A stretch of DNA of 64,000 nucleotides from Tsukamurella sp. 1534 (GCF_000312385.1 NZ_HE997627.1:724019-788018); one strand, 5' to 3'; counted from the stretch's first letter, positions 26,191-35,535 are shown. Notes: a model not told the origin generated them from the letters alone. Numbers and translations: made by a program.

Positions 26191-28029
26191 TCAGCTGGGG
26201 GTGGCGCCGACCGGGGCGTCGTAGCGGTCGAAGAACGCCTTGGTCACCCCGACGGCGTTGTCGGAGCTGCCGCCGAGGACCACCATCGTGGCGAACGCGA
26301 GGTCGCCGCGGTAGCCGACGAACCAGGCGTGCGAGCCACCGTCGACCTCCGCTTCACCGGTCTTGCCGAGGATGTCGCCGGCCCCCCGGATCAACTCGGC
26401 GGTACCGGAGGCGACCACCTCGCGCATCATCGCGCGGAGCCCGTCGACGGCCTTGGGGTCGAGCGGCGGACGGTCGCCGGTCACCGTGGTGGGCTTGCCC
26501 TGCAGCAGTTGCGGGGTGACCGCGCCGCCCTTCGCGACGGCCGCGGTGGCGAGGGCCATCGAGAACGGGCTCACGAGCACCTGCCCCTGGCCGAAGCTGT
26601 CCTCCACCTGGTTCACCAACGCCTTCGGCGTGGGGTACCCGCCCGAGGACACCGGTAGCCCGGGGATCCAGTACTCCGGGCCGATGCCGAGTTCCTTGGC
26701 GGCGGTGGGCAGCGCATCGAACGGCATCTTGGAGCCGAGGAACGCGAAGCTGGTGTTGCAGGACCGCGCGAACGCCCGCTGCATCGTGACGTCACCGAGT
26801 GCGAACCTGTTGTAGTTCGGCACTTCTCGTTCGCCGATCGTGAGCGTGCCGGGACACGGGACGATGGTCTGCGGGGTCGCGAGGCCGGTGGACATCGCCG
26901 CGGTGGCCGTGACGATCTTGCCCGTCGAGCCGGGCGGGTACAGGCCCGACGTGGCGAGCGAGCCCAGCTTGTCGGCCTCCGGGTTCTGCGCCACGGCGAG
27001 CACGTCGCCCGTGGACGGCTGGATCACCACCATCATCGCCTGCTTGTCGCGCCGGGTGTCGACGGCGGCCTGCGCCGCCGCCTGGGCGATCGGCGAGATG
27101 CTCACCTTGACCGACGGGGCGGGCTGCGGCGCAGTGGACGCCAGCGTGGTGACCTGCGCACCGGTGTCCGCCTCCGCCACCACCTCCCAGCCGTCCTTGC
27201 CGTCCAGGTCGCCCTCCACGTTCTTCTTGATCGACGACATCAGCGCCGGAGCGAAGGTGCGGTCGGTCGGCACCAGATCGGCCTGCTCGATGAGGGTGAC
27301 GCCCGGCAGTGACGTGAGATCACCGGGGAGCTTGCGGAGGTCGTCCTGGTTCACCGACGCGACCACGTAGGGGGCGCCGAGCGATGTGGCCTGCTCCGTG
27401 ATCTGCACCGGATCGAGGTCGGGGACGATCGGCTGCAGCGCCCGGGTGAGCTGCCCCGCCACGTCGAGCACCGTCGTGGGCGCGGTCACCTTGGTGGGGT
27501 CGAGGCGGATCCGGTTCACCACCCCCGGTACCAGGACGGAGCCGCCGGACGCGGAGTTCACCGGGGCCTTGGGCGCGGGCAGGGCGCGCAGCACCATGGT
27601 CTGGTTGGCTCCGAGACGCGGATGCAGGACGGCGGGGGCCCACCGCACCTTCCACTGCCCGTTCTCCTGGACGGTGGTGAACGTGCCCTCGTACTCCCAG
27701 GTGCGGCTGGACCGCCCCTGCTCCGCGGGCAGGTCCCACTCGTACGCGTAGTCGACGTCGCTCGTGGCGCCGGTGGTCCGCACCTGGCCGATCTTGAGTG
27801 TCACGCCGCGCGCCTGGAGACGCTCGAAAGCGCTCCGCAGCGACGCCTCGGCCGTCTCGGGCGACGTGGTGAGGCCCGCCGCGGCGTCGAAGTCCTTGTC
27901 CGCGAGGGCCGCTCCGAACCGGACCGCCACCGGCCCCGGGCCGTTCGTGTTCTCCGACGAGCACGCCACCGGCGCGACCATCGCCAGCACGGCGAGGATC
28001 GCGATCGAGCGGACGCGCAGGTTCTTCAC
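26191..28029 (-). CDS. Penicillin-binding lipoprotein (class B PBP, Rv2864c-like)
   Basis: A 612-residue peptidoglycan transpeptidase anchored as a lipoprotein (signal peptide and lipobox VAC, Cys23). An NTF2-like MecA_N domain covers about residues 30-145, a PBP dimerisation domain about 155-300 and the transpeptidase about 325-605. Active-site motifs are S368-TGK, S423-CN and K556-TG, all intact. GTG 28029 starts VKNLRVRSIAILAVL; TAGCCT (28041-28036) lies 6 nt before it. It is downstream of the SDR gene on the same strand. Confidence 0.93.
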   Translation of the reverse strand: MKNLRVRSIAILAVLAMVAPVACSSENTNGPGPVAVRFGAALADKDFDAAAGLTTSPETAEASLRSAFERLQARGVTLKIGQVRTTGATSDVDYAYEWDLPAEQGRSSRTWEYEGTFTTVQENGQWKVRWAPAVLHPRLGANQTMVLRALPAPKAPVNSASGGSVLVPGVVNRIRLDPTKVTAPTTVLDVAGQLTRALQPIVPDLDPVQITEQATSLGAPYVVASVNQDDLRKLPGDLTSLPGVTLIEQADLVPTDRTFAPALMSSIKKNVEGDLDGKDGWEVVAEADTGAQVTTLASTAPQPAPSVKVSISPIAQAAAQAAVDTRRDKQAMMVVIQPSTGDVLAVAQNPEADKLGSLATSGLYPPGSTGKIVTATAAMSTGLATPQTIVPCPGTLTIGEREVPNYNRFALGDVTMQRAFARSCNTSFAFLGSKMPFDALPTAAKELGIGPEYWIPGLPVSSGGYPTPKALVNQVEDSFGQGQVLVSPFSMALATAAVAKGGAVTPQLLQGKPTTVTGDRPPLDPKAVDGLRAMMREVVASGTAELIRGAGDILGKTGEAEVDGGSHAWFVGYRGDLAFATMVVLGGSSDNAVGVTKAFFDRYDAPVGATPS

Positions 28030-28035
28030 GCGGCC

Positions 28036-28041
28036 AGGCTA
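28036..28041 (-). promoter_or_regulatory. -10 element for the PBP gene
   Basis: TAGCCT on the minus strand, 6 nt before GTG 28029; no Shine-Dalgarno. Confidence 0.45.
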
Positions 28042-28117
28042 CGACGCGCCGGGGCCGCCGCCCGGTTGCCGCGCTGCGCTGTGACGACTGAGGCGGAAGT
28101 GACCGATTCGGGCCGGG

Positions 28118-28849
28118 TCAGGTGACCGAGAGGCCACCGTCGACGCAGATGTTCTGGCCCGTGACGAACCGCGATCCCGCCCCCGCGAGGAACACCGCGA
28201 CGGCCGCGAAATCCTCGGGCGCGCCGAGGGTCCCGGTGTGGGCTCGACGGCGGAAGTACGCGGCCCGCTCCGCGTCGGCGAGGACGGCGGCGGTCATCGG
28301 CGTCGCCACCAGGCCGGGCGTGATCGAATTGGCGGTCACGCCGTGCGACGCCCACGCCTCCGATTGGCTCCGGCTCAGCCCCGCGACGCCGGCCTTGGCG
28401 ACGCCGTACGCGCCGCTGTTGCCGAACGCCCGCTGCGCCTGCGTCGACGCGACGTTGATGATCCGGCCCCAGCCGCGGGCGACCATGCGCGGCCCGTAGT
28501 GCTGCCCCAGCGTGAACGGCGCGTCGAGGTTCACCGCGAGGATCTCGCGGTACAGGGCGTCGTCGATCTCCGCGAGCGGCGGACGCGGGTTCGTCCCGGC
28601 GCAGTTCACCAGGATGTCGACGGTGTCCGTGCGGGCGTCGACCTCCGCGATCAGCTCGTCGGTTCCGCGGGCGAGATCGGCGCTGATCCCGTCGGGGCCG
28701 AGCCGGCCGCGGTCCCGGCCGGCCCGCAGCACGCGCGCACCGGCACCGTCGAGCGCGTCGGCGATGGCGGCCCCGATGCCGGAACTCGCGCCGGTGACCA
28801 GCGCCGTGCGGCCCGTGAGGTCGAACAGCGCGGCGACGTCCGAGTTCAT
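28118..28849 (-). CDS. Short-chain dehydrogenase/reductase
   Basis: A classical SDR of 243 residues. The cofactor site is ALVTGASSGIGAAIADAL. The NNAG-type motif reads DILVNCAGTNPRP. The catalytic Ser is in IINVASTQAQRAF, with Tyr and Lys in GAYGVAKAG. The C-terminus FVTGQNICVDGGLSVT is typical of the FabG-like group. ATG 28849 was chosen because TACTGT lies 6 nt upstream; the open frame continues further but without SDR similarity. Substrate unknown. Divergent from the ion channel gene. Confidence 0.88.
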   Translation of the reverse strand: MNSDVAALFDLTGRTALVTGASSGIGAAIADALDGAGARVLRAGRDRGRLGPDGISADLARGTDELIAEVDARTDTVDILVNCAGTNPRPPLAEIDDALYREILAVNLDAPFTLGQHYGPRMVARGWGRIINVASTQAQRAFGNSGAYGVAKAGVAGLSRSQSEAWASHGVTANSITPGLVATPMTAAVLADAERAAYFRRRAHTGTLGAPEDFAAVAVFLAGAGSRFVTGQNICVDGGLSVT

Positions 28850-28855
28850 GGGCCC

Positions 28856-28861
28856 ACAGTA
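28856..28861 (-). promoter_or_regulatory. -10 element for the SDR gene
   Basis: TACTGT on the minus strand, 6 nt before ATG 28849. Confidence 0.5.
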
Positions 28862-28904
28862 CGCACCCGGAACGGTCTGCGGCGCGGGCTCGGGCGGCAG
28901 CGGA

Positions 28905-28910
28905 TACGCT
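28905..28910 (+). promoter_or_regulatory. -10 element for the ion channel gene
   Basis: TACGCT lies 6 nt before ATG 28917. Together with 28856-28861 it forms a compact divergent pair of leaderless promoters. Confidence 0.5.
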
Positions 28911-28916
28911 CCGACG

Positions 28917-29285
28917 ATGATCGGCCTCACGCTCATGATCAAACGATTCGTCTCCGCGCTGACCACGGGCAGGCGGGACCCGGCGTTCCGCGGCGCCGTG
29001 GTGAGCCTGCTCGTCATCGTGTTCGCCGCAACGCTCTTCTACACGCTGACCGAACACTGGTCCGTGCTCGACTCGCTGTACTTCGCGGTCTCCGCGGGCC
29101 TGCCGATGGGCGGCAGCTCGGTGAGCCCGACGATGGCCATCTCCAAGGTGTTCACCATGATCTACGCGCTGCTCGTGGTGGGTCTGTTCGTCACCGTCGG
29201 CGCGGGCCTGGCGAACGCGGTGATCAAGAACAACGCGGACCGGATCGCGGGGCGCGGCAAGAAGTCCGGCGATTCCGGCGACTGA
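28917..29285 (+). CDS. Two-helix ion channel protein with atypical pore loop
   Basis: A 122-residue protein with the layout of two-helix potassium channels (Ion_trans_2). TM1 is about residues 27-45 (VVSLLVIVFAATLFYTL), then a pore-helix region SVLDSLYFAVSAG, then TM2 (FTMIYALLVVGLFVTVGAGL). The selectivity filter, normally TVGYGD or close, reads GLPMGGSSVSP, so ion selectivity is uncertain. There is no RCK domain. ATG 28917 follows a leaderless -10. It could be a nonselective channel or a diverged K+ channel. Confidence 0.72.
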   Translation: MIGLTLMIKRFVSALTTGRRDPAFRGAVVSLLVIVFAATLFYTLTEHWSVLDSLYFAVSAGLPMGGSSVSPTMAISKVFTMIYALLVVGLFVTVGAGLANAVIKNNADRIAGRGKKSGDSGD

Positions 29286-29327
29286 TCCGGACGGGAGTCA
29301 TCGGGCCGGTTCCGATCGGGCCGGATC
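29284..29327. terminator. Possible hairpin between convergent genes
   Basis: GATCCGG (29284-29290) can pair with CCGGATC (29321-29327), with a smaller stem inside. It sits between the ion channel and DUF456 genes. Confidence 0.3.
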
Positions 29328-29344
29328 CGATCAGCCGGACCCCA

Positions 29345-29821
29345 TCAGGCCAGGACGGCCACGAGCCAGATGCCGACGGCGATCAGCGCGCCCGCCAGTT
29401 CGATGAGGATGAGCAGCCCCGCCGCCTTGGTGGCGGCGATCGCGCCCGTCCACCCCGCGCGCACGTCGTGCAGGCGAGCCGCCTCCGCGAGGAAGGTTCC
29501 GCCGACGAACCCGATCACCAGGCCCACCACGGGGATCAGGAAGAACAGCACGATGCCGGCGACGCCGCCGGCCACGAGAGACCACTTCCCCACCCCGGCC
29601 CTGGCCATCGTGCGGTGCCCGACGAAGTACTTCACCACCCACGCGATCACCATGCTCGCGAGCGCCGCGGCGAACACGCCCCACGCGCTGCCGCCGGTGA
29701 CGATCGCCCAGATCAGGATGCCCAGCGCCACGAGGGTCGTGCCGGGCAGCACCGGGACCACGATGCCCAGCAACCCCACGACCATCAGCGCGACGACGGC
29801 GACGTACCCCCAGGTGTTCAC
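29345..29821 (-). CDS. DUF456 membrane protein
   Basis: A 158-residue integral membrane protein of the DUF456 family. It has about four hydrophobic helices separated by Gly-rich turns. Family features are GLLGIVVPVLPGTTLVALGI at the start, FVGHRTMARAG in the middle and PVVGLVIGFVGGTFLAEAAR. GTG 29821 is preceded by TACGCT at 6 nt. Function unknown; it is common in actinobacteria. It is downstream of the GNAT gene on the same strand but has its own promoter. Confidence 0.85.
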   Translation of the reverse strand: MNTWGYVAVVALMVVGLLGIVVPVLPGTTLVALGILIWAIVTGGSAWGVFAAALASMVIAWVVKYFVGHRTMARAGVGKWSLVAGGVAGIVLFFLIPVVGLVIGFVGGTFLAEAARLHDVRAGWTGAIAATKAAGLLILIELAGALIAVGIWLVAVLA

Positions 29822-29827
29822 GGGAGA

Positions 29828-29833
29828 AGCGTA
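29828..29833 (-). promoter_or_regulatory. -10 element for the DUF456 gene
   Basis: TACGCT on the minus strand, 6 nt before GTG 29821. Confidence 0.45.
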
Positions 29834-29839
29834 GCCGCG

Positions 29840-30673
29840 TCACGCGAGCAGGACCGTCGCGAACGTCCCGACCTGCCGGAATCCGACACGCTCGTACGCG
29901 CGCCGGGCCGGGGTGTTGAAGCTGTTGACGTACAGGCTGGGGATCCGACCGGACCGCAGGACGGCGTCGGCCACCGCGGCGGTGCCCGCCCCGCCGAGCC
30001 CCTGCCCCCGCAGGTCGGGCCGCACCCACACGCCCTGGATCTGCCCAACGGTGCGCGACACCGCCCCGACCTCCGCCTTGAAGGCCACGTCGGGGCCGTC
30101 GAACAGGACGTACGCCCGGCCGCCGAGGATCGTGTTGGCGACCCGCCGACGGTACGCCCGCCCGCCGTCGCCGCCGCGGGGGTCGATGCCCACCTCTGCG
30201 GTGAACATCGCGACCGAGGCGTCGAGGTACTGATCGAGTTCCGACATCCGCGCGGGCCGCACGTGCGGGTGCGACGCCGGCGACGGCGCTGGCATCGTCA
30301 TCAGCGGCTGGTCCGGGCGGATCTCCCGAGCCGGGCCCCAGGCGGACTCGAGGTCCGCCCAGAGCGGCAGCACGTACTCCGCGCGGCCGACGATCGACGC
30401 GGCCGCGCGGTGGCCCCGCGCCGCGCGGGCGGCGAAGTAGCGCATGTCCTCCGCGTCGCCGCGCAGCGGCACGAGGTTGGCACCGGAGAAGCACAGCGAC
30501 GAGGTAATGCCGCGGTTGGTCCACAGTTCACCGCCGAGGGACCCCGGATCCGTGCCGAATTCCTGGACACGACCGGCGATCATGCACGCGGCCACCGGGT
30601 CGGCGTCGAGGACGGCCAGCACCGTGGGCAGGTCCCGGGGCGGGACCGGCCGCTCGTGCAGCATCCTCAGCAC
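29840..30673 (-). CDS. GNAT acetyltransferase with DUF4081 N-terminal domain
   Basis: A 277-residue protein in the place of Rv2867c. An N-terminal DUF4081-like domain (about residues 15-125; ADPVAACMIAGRVQEFG, ANLVPLRGDAEDMRYFA) precedes a GNAT domain (about 138-277). The acetyl-CoA site is VWVRPDLRGQGLGGAGTAAV, followed by LYVNSFNTPARRAYERVGF. The substrate is unknown. It lies 25 nt downstream of ispG on the same strand, with GAGGAG upstream of the start, so it is probably part of the rip1-ispG transcript. Confidence 0.86.
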   Translation of the reverse strand: MLRMLHERPVPPRDLPTVLAVLDADPVAACMIAGRVQEFGTDPGSLGGELWTNRGITSSLCFSGANLVPLRGDAEDMRYFAARAARGHRAAASIVGRAEYVLPLWADLESAWGPAREIRPDQPLMTMPAPSPASHPHVRPARMSELDQYLDASVAMFTAEVGIDPRGGDGGRAYRRRVANTILGGRAYVLFDGPDVAFKAEVGAVSRTVGQIQGVWVRPDLRGQGLGGAGTAAVADAVLRSGRIPSLYVNSFNTPARRAYERVGFRQVGTFATVLLA

Positions 30674-30698
30674 CGCAACTCCTCGGACGGCTTATCGG

Positions 30699-31847
30699 CT
30701 ATGACACGGTGACGACGGGCGCACCACTGTCACTATCCCCCGTTTCCTCCGCGATCCGCAGCGCTTCCTCGATCAGCGTCTCCACGATCTGCGCCTCGGG
30801 CACCGTCTTGATGACCTCGCCCTTGACGAAGATCTGGCCCTTGCCGTTACCGGAGGCCACACCGAGGTCGGCCTCGCGGGCCTCGCCCGGGCCGTTGACG
30901 ACGCAGCCCATGACGGCCACGCGCAGCGGAACCTCCATGCCCTCGAGGCCGGCGGTCACCTCGTTGGCCAGCTTGTACACGTCCACCTGGGCACGGCCGC
31001 AGGACGGGCAGGAGACGATCTCCAGCTTGCGGGGGCGCAGGTTGAGCGACTGCAGGATCGCGTCGCCCACCTTGATCTCCTCCGCCGGGGGCGCCGAGAG
31101 GGACACGCGGATGGTGTCGCCGATGCCCTCGGAGAGCAGAGCGCCGAACGCGACGGAGCTCTTGATGGTGCCCTGGAACGCGGGACCCGCCTCGGTGACG
31201 CCGAGGTGCAGCGGGTAGTCGCACTGCGCCGCGAGCTGCCGGTACGCCTCCACCATGACCACGGGATCGTTGTGCTTGACCGAGATCTTGATGTCGCCGA
31301 AGCCGTGCTCCTCGAACAGGCTCGCCTCCCACAGCGCCGATTCGACGAGCGCCTCGGGGGTGGCCTTGCCGTACTTCTGCATGATCCGCTTGTCCAGCGA
31401 GCCGGCGTTCACGCCGATGCGCAGCGGGATGCCCGCGTCGCCGGCCGCCTTCGCGACCTCCTTGACGCGGCCGTCGAACTCCTTGATGTTGCCGGGGTTC
31501 ACGCGGACGGCCGCACAGCCCGCGTCGATCGCGGCGAAGATGTACTTGGGCTGGAAGTGGATATCGGCGATCACCGGGATGTTCGCCTTCTTGGCGATCA
31601 TCGGCAGGGCGTCGGCGTCCTCCTGCCGCGGGCAGGCGACGCGCACGATGTCGCAGCCCGATGCGGTGAGCTCCGCGATCTGCTGCAGCGTGGCGTTCAC
31701 GTCGTGCGTCTTGGTGGTGCACATGGACTGCACCGAGATCGGATGATCACTGCCGACGCCGACGCCGCCCACGTCGAGCTGGCGGGTCTTGCGGCGCGGA
31801 GCCAACACGGGTGCCGGGGCTGCCGGCATTCCCAAACCTACGGACAT
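30699..31847 (-). CDS. ispG: 4-hydroxy-3-methylbut-2-enyl diphosphate synthase (IspG/GcpE)
   Basis: The penultimate MEP-pathway enzyme, a [4Fe-4S] protein that converts MEcPP to HMBPP. The 382 residues include a TIM-barrel part beginning [21 protein letters not shown] and the C-terminal cluster domain with Cys280 and Cys283 (SCPSCGR), Cys315 and Glu322 ([10 protein letters not shown]). GGAG is 9 nt before ATG 31847. It is 17 nt downstream of rip1, and dxr of the same pathway lies just beyond, so two MEP genes bracket the protease. Confidence 0.96.
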   Translation of the reverse strand: MSVGLGMPAAPAPVLAPRRKTRQLDVGGVGVGSDHPISVQSMCTTKTHDVNATLQQIAELTASGCDIVRVACPRQEDADALPMIAKKANIPVIADIHFQPKYIFAAIDAGCAAVRVNPGNIKEFDGRVKEVAKAAGDAGIPLRIGVNAGSLDKRIMQKYGKATPEALVESALWEASLFEEHGFGDIKISVKHNDPVVMVEAYRQLAAQCDYPLHLGVTEAGPAFQGTIKSSVAFGALLSEGIGDTIRVSLSAPPAEEIKVGDAILQSLNLRPRKLEIVSCPSCGRAQVDVYKLANEVTAGLEGMEVPLRVAVMGCVVNGPGEAREADLGVASGNGKGQIFVKGEVIKTVPEAQIVETLIEEALRIAEETGDSDSGAPVVTVS

Positions 31848-31863
31848 TCGCTACTACTCCGAT

Positions 31864-33099
31864 TCAGTTGAAGAGTTTGAGGGGTGCGACGATGTCTGCG
31901 ACCAGCACGAGCAACATGTAGCTGCCCCCGACCGCGAGCACCACGTACGTGAGCGGCGCCAGTTTCAAGTAGTCGACGGGCCCGTCCTTGCGCCCCGTGA
32001 CCAGGTCGCGGATCTTCTCGAAGATCACCACCGCCATGTGACCGCCGTCGAGCGGCGGCACGGGCAGCAGGTTGATGAGGCCGAGCATGAGGTTCAACCC
32101 GGCGAGCAGCAGGAAGAACACGGCCCACATGTTGCGCTCTGCGACCTCGCCACCGATCATCGACGCGCCGACCAAGGACGACGGCGTGTCGATTCCACGA
32201 TCCCCCGTCCTGATCGCATCGATCAGGGCCGGGACCTTCTGCGGGAGCTGGCCGATCGCGACCACCGTCTTCTCGCCCAGGTCCCAGGTGAAGGCCGCGG
32301 CGCCGCCGATCGCGGTGAGCGGGTTGTAGTGGTTGACCACGCCGATCGTGCCGACGGTGATGCCGATCGTGGGACCGGTGACCTGGGTGTAGTCCTTACG
32401 GTCCTCCGTGGGGCGCCACTTCGTCGACGTCAGGGGGTCGACGGTGACCTCGCTCTGCTGCCCGTCCCGGACGATGCCGAGGCGGACTGGGCCGTTGGCG
32501 TTCTGCAGGGCGTCGATGACCGTCTCCGCGTTCACAGCGGTGCCGTTGACGGAGGCGATCTCGTCGCCGAACTTCAGGCCCGCCTGCGCCGCGGGGCTCG
32601 GCCGGCACTCGCCGATCGGCCGGGGCGGCTGGTCCTTCGTGGGCTTTGTGGTCGAATCGGCGACGCATCCGGTGGCCGAGACGGCGGCCTTCGGCGGCGT
32701 GTCGACCGCGGGCAGCCCAGCGGTCACGGCGACGCCGTAGATGAGTAGCGCCCCGAGCACGAAGTTCATACCGGGCCCGGCGAAGAGCACGAAGAGGCGC
32801 TTCCACGGCGCCTGCTTGTACATCGCCTTCTCCCGCTCGACGGGGGTCTTCAGCTCGTCGAGCATGGTCATCCCCGCGATATCGCAGAAACCGCCGAGCG
32901 GCACCGCCTTGAGGCCGTACTCGATCCCGTCGGGCCCCTTCGGGCGGCGCGTGGACCACACCGTGGGACCGAAACCCACGAAGTAGCGCCGCACCTTCAT
33001 ACCGGTGGCCTGGGCGGCCCACATGTGACCGCACTCGTGCCAGGCGACCGAGGCGAGGATGCACAGCGCGAACGCTGCGATACCCAGGGCGTACATCAT
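31864..33099 (-). CDS. rip1: Site-2 intramembrane metalloprotease Rip1 (RseP-like)
   Basis: A polytopic zinc protease that cuts anti-sigma factors within the membrane. The 411 residues have H21-ECGH25 in the first helix, GPGMNFVLGALLIYG next, a PDZ domain at about residues 165-245 (AGLKFGDEIASVNG) and the third Zn ligand in NLLPVPPLDGGH. Start ATG 33099 or 33096; TATCCT lies 7 nt before 33099. It is placed between dxr and ispG as in M. tuberculosis (Rv2869c). Confidence 0.94.
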   Translation of the reverse strand: MMYALGIAAFALCILASVAWHECGHMWAAQATGMKVRRYFVGFGPTVWSTRRPKGPDGIEYGLKAVPLGGFCDIAGMTMLDELKTPVEREKAMYKQAPWKRLFVLFAGPGMNFVLGALLIYGVAVTAGLPAVDTPPKAAVSATGCVADSTTKPTKDQPPRPIGECRPSPAAQAGLKFGDEIASVNGTAVNAETVIDALQNANGPVRLGIVRDGQQSEVTVDPLTSTKWRPTEDRKDYTQVTGPTIGITVGTIGVVNHYNPLTAIGGAAAFTWDLGEKTVVAIGQLPQKVPALIDAIRTGDRGIDTPSSLVGASMIGGEVAERNMWAVFFLLLAGLNLMLGLINLLPVPPLDGGHMAVVIFEKIRDLVTGRKDGPVDYLKLAPLTYVVLAVGGSYMLLVLVADIVAPLKLFN

Positions 33100-33106
33100 G
33101 GGCTCC

Positions 33107-33112
33107 AGGATA
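33107..33112 (-). promoter_or_regulatory. -10 element for rip1
   Basis: TATCCT on the minus strand, 7 nt before ATG 33099. Confidence 0.45.
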
Positions 33113-33134
33113 CCGGCGGTTCAGGGGTCCTGGT

Positions 33135-34277
33135 TCAGGCCGACCCGACCAGCTCCGCGGCGCGGGCGCGGGCCCACTCCTCCGCCGCGAGGACGTCCGC
33201 CACGTCCCGGGGCTCGGCCTGCCACTGCGCACCGTCGGACACGACCCGCGCGACGGTGTCGACGATGGCCAGGAACGAGGTCCTGCCGTCGAGGAACGCC
33301 TGCGCGACCACCTCGTTCGCGGCGTTGAACACCGCGGTCAGGCTGCCGCCGCGGGTGCCGGCGTCGCGGGCGACGGAGATCGCGGGGAACGCCTCGTGGT
33401 CGACGGGGGCGAAGGTCCACGTGTGGGCCTCGGCGAAATCGCAGGCGGCGGACGCGCCGGGCACCCGGTCGGGCCAGCCGAGCGCCAGCGCGATCGGCAG
33501 CTTCATGGACGGCGGCGAGGCCTTGGCGATGGTGGCGCCGTCGACGAAGGTCACCATCGAGTGCACGACGGACTGCCGGTGCACCGTGACGTCGATGCGG
33601 TCGTAGGGGACGCCGAACAACAGGTGCGCCTCGATCACCTCGAGGGCCTTGTTGACCAGGGTCGCGGAGTTGAGGGTGATCATCGGCCCCATCGACCAGG
33701 TGGGGTGCTTCCCCGCCTGCTCCGGGGTGACGTCGGCGAGCTCGGCGCGGGTGCGGCCGAAGAACGGCCCGCCGGACGCGGTGAGGACGAGCCGGTCCAC
33801 CTCCGACGGTGCGCCGCCGCGCAGGCACTGCGCGATGGCGGAGTGCTCGGAGTCGACGGGCACGATCTGGCCCTCGGCCGCCCGATTCAGGACCAGCGAA
33901 CCGCCCGCCACCAGGGACTCCTTGTTGGCGAGGGCGAGACGGGCGCCGCTGTCGAGGGCCGCGAGCGTCGGCCCCAGGCCGAGGCTTCCGACCACGCCGT
34001 TGAGCACCACATCGGCCTCGACCGTCTCGACGAGCCGCGTCATGGCTTCCGGGCCGGTCAGCGCACCGTCGAACCCGCCGGCGCGCGACGGGTCCGCGAT
34101 GCCGATCCGCGCCCCGCCCAGGCCGACGGTGCGCGCCTGCCGGGCGAGGAGCTCGGGGTTGCCGCCGCCGGCGCCGAGGCCGACCACCTCGAACCGGTCC
34201 GGGTTCTCGGCGATCACCTCCAGCGCCTGGGTGCCGATGGAGCCGGTGCTGCCGAGGATGAGGACGCGGGTGGTCAC
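33135..34277 (-). CDS. dxr: 1-deoxy-D-xylulose 5-phosphate reductoisomerase
   Basis: Converts DXP to MEP with NADPH. The 380 residues start with the Rossmann motif [18 protein letters not shown]. Conserved features include [35 protein letters not shown] and [20 protein letters not shown]. The acidic metal ligands lie in VDSEHSA and [11 protein letters not shown] 34277 follows TAGTGT at 6 nt. With ispG it supplies isoprenoid precursors. Confidence 0.96.
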   Translation of the reverse strand: MTTRVLILGSTGSIGTQALEVIAENPDRFEVVGLGAGGGNPELLARQARTVGLGGARIGIADPSRAGGFDGALTGPEAMTRLVETVEADVVLNGVVGSLGLGPTLAALDSGARLALANKESLVAGGSLVLNRAAEGQIVPVDSEHSAIAQCLRGGAPSEVDRLVLTASGGPFFGRTRAELADVTPEQAGKHPTWSMGPMITLNSATLVNKALEVIEAHLLFGVPYDRIDVTVHRQSVVHSMVTFVDGATIAKASPPSMKLPIALALGWPDRVPGASAACDFAEAHTWTFAPVDHEAFPAISVARDAGTRGGSLTAVFNAANEVVAQAFLDGRTSFLAIVDTVARVVSDGAQWQAEPRDVADVLAAEEWARARAAELVGSA

Positions 34278-34283
34278 CCGATC

Positions 34284-34289
34284 ACACTA
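34284..34289 (-). promoter_or_regulatory. -10 element for dxr
   Basis: TAGTGT on the minus strand, 6 nt before GTG 34277. Confidence 0.5.
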
Positions 34290-34298
34290 ACGAGTGCG

Positions 34299-35162
34299 TC
34301 ACTTCTCCAGGGCCGCGGCGACGTCGGGCACGTACCGGGCCGCCTCCCTGGGCGGTCGGGCGTAGCCGGTGGGCGCGGGACGCTCGGGGACCTCGACCGC
34401 GGGCGGGTCGAGCTTCGTGTACGGGACCGACGAGAGCAGGTGCGAGATCATGTTGATCCGCGAGCGCTTCTTGTCCTCGCTCTCGACCGTGTACCACGGC
34501 GCCACCTCGGTGTCGGTGCGGGCGAACATCTCGTCCTTCGCGCGGGAGTAGTCCTCCCACTTGGTGATCGACTCGAGGTCCATCGGGGACAGTTTCCACT
34601 GCCGCATCGGGTCGGTCGCGCGGGAGCGGAAGCGTGCCTCCTGCTCCACGTCGGACACCGAGAACCAGTATTTGAGCAGGATGATCCCGTCCTCGACCAG
34701 CATGTTCTCGAACGCCGGGGCCTGGCGGAGGAACCGCTCGTACTCGTCGTCGGTGCAGAAGCCCATCACCCGCTCCACGCCGCCGCGGTTGTACCAGGAC
34801 CGGTCGAGCAGCACGATCTCGCCCGCCGCGGGGAGGTACTCGACGTAGCGCTGGAAGTACCACTGCGTCTTCTGCCGCTCGGTGGGCGCCGGCAGCGCCA
34901 CCACGCGGCAGATCCGGGGGTTGAGGTACTGCGTGACGCGCTTGATCGCCGAACCCTTGCCCGCGGCGTCGCGGCCCTCGAAGATCACCACGATCCGGGT
35001 CCCGGTCGTCTTCACCCACTGCTGCATGTCCACCAGTTCGGCCTGCAGGCGAAGCAGTTCCGCCTCGTAGGCGGCCTTATCCAGTTTCCGGCGCTTACCC
35101 GGCTTCGGTTTCTTGGCCTTGGCCTGCGTCTTCGTCCCCGTCCCGGCGGCGGTATCACTCAT
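34299..35162 (-). CDS. ppk2: Polyphosphate kinase 2
   Basis: Uses polyphosphate to phosphorylate nucleoside diphosphates or the reverse. The 287 residues form a single PPK2 domain. Walker A is FEGRDAAGKGSAIKRV and Walker B is LLDRSWYNRGGVERVMGF. YFQRYVEYLPAAGEI and WKLSPMDLESITKWEDYSRA also match. A Lys-rich N-terminal segment (about 25 residues) precedes. ATG 35162 was chosen because TACAGT lies 6 nt upstream and the family domain begins shortly after. Class I PPK2 by length; the nucleotide preference cannot be read directly. Confidence 0.93.
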   Translation of the reverse strand: MSDTAAGTGTKTQAKAKKPKPGKRRKLDKAAYEAELLRLQAELVDMQQWVKTTGTRIVVIFEGRDAAGKGSAIKRVTQYLNPRICRVVALPAPTERQKTQWYFQRYVEYLPAAGEIVLLDRSWYNRGGVERVMGFCTDDEYERFLRQAPAFENMLVEDGIILLKYWFSVSDVEQEARFRSRATDPMRQWKLSPMDLESITKWEDYSRAKDEMFARTDTEVAPWYTVESEDKKRSRINMISHLLSSVPYTKLDPPAVEVPERPAPTGYARPPREAARYVPDVAAALEK

Positions 35163-35168
35163 CCGCGG

Positions 35169-35174
35169 ACTGTA
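35169..35174 (-). promoter_or_regulatory. -10 element for ppk2
   Basis: TACAGT on the minus strand, 6 nt before ATG 35162. Confidence 0.5.
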
Positions 35175-35211
35175 CCAACGCGGGACCCGCGGCACGGTGA
35201 ACGGCGACGAA

Positions 35212-35535
35212 TCAGATCGGGATGGACTCCGCCGCGACCACCGACGAGACCGGGATCGGTCCGTACACGTGCGGGAACAGCTCGTCGACGCCGGGAGCGG
35301 GCGGTTCGTACCGCACGTCCAGCCCGGCCGGGTCGACGGTGAGCAGCAGCAGGTCCGCCGCGGGGACGTCGGCGTAGAACCGGTCACGCACGCCGCGCCA
35401 CTGCTCCGGCGTGGAGCAGTGGATGAAGCCGACGTCCGCGAGGGACGCACCGCGGGTGGACACGCTGTACACGCCGGCGGCCCGCGCGGCCGCCCAGTCG
35501 TCCGCGAACGCCAGGTGGAGGATCACCGGCGCCAC
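35212..35535 (-). CDS. DUF952 family protein
   Basis: About 107 residues of the DUF952 family (small alpha-beta proteins related to ADP-ribosyltransferase folds). VILHLAFADDWAAARAAGVY, SLADVGFIHCSTPEQ and LLLLTVDPAGLDVRYE are the family's conserved blocks, and FPHVYGPIPVSSVV is near the end. The start is uncertain: GTG 35535, GTG 35526 or ATG 35562; a GGA lies 9 nt before 35535. Function unknown. Confidence 0.75.
   Translation of the reverse strand: MAPVILHLAFADDWAAARAAGVYSVSTRGASLADVGFIHCSTPEQWRGVRDRFYADVPAADLLLLTVDPAGLDVRYEPPAPGVDELFPHVYGPIPVSSVVAAESIPI

Noticed and set aside
35163-35450. A 96-residue N-terminal extension of ppk2
   Set aside because: The open frame continues upstream but overlaps the DUF952 gene in another frame, and the extra sequence is Arg/Ser-rich without similarity. 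ATG 35162 has a -10 element at the right distance.
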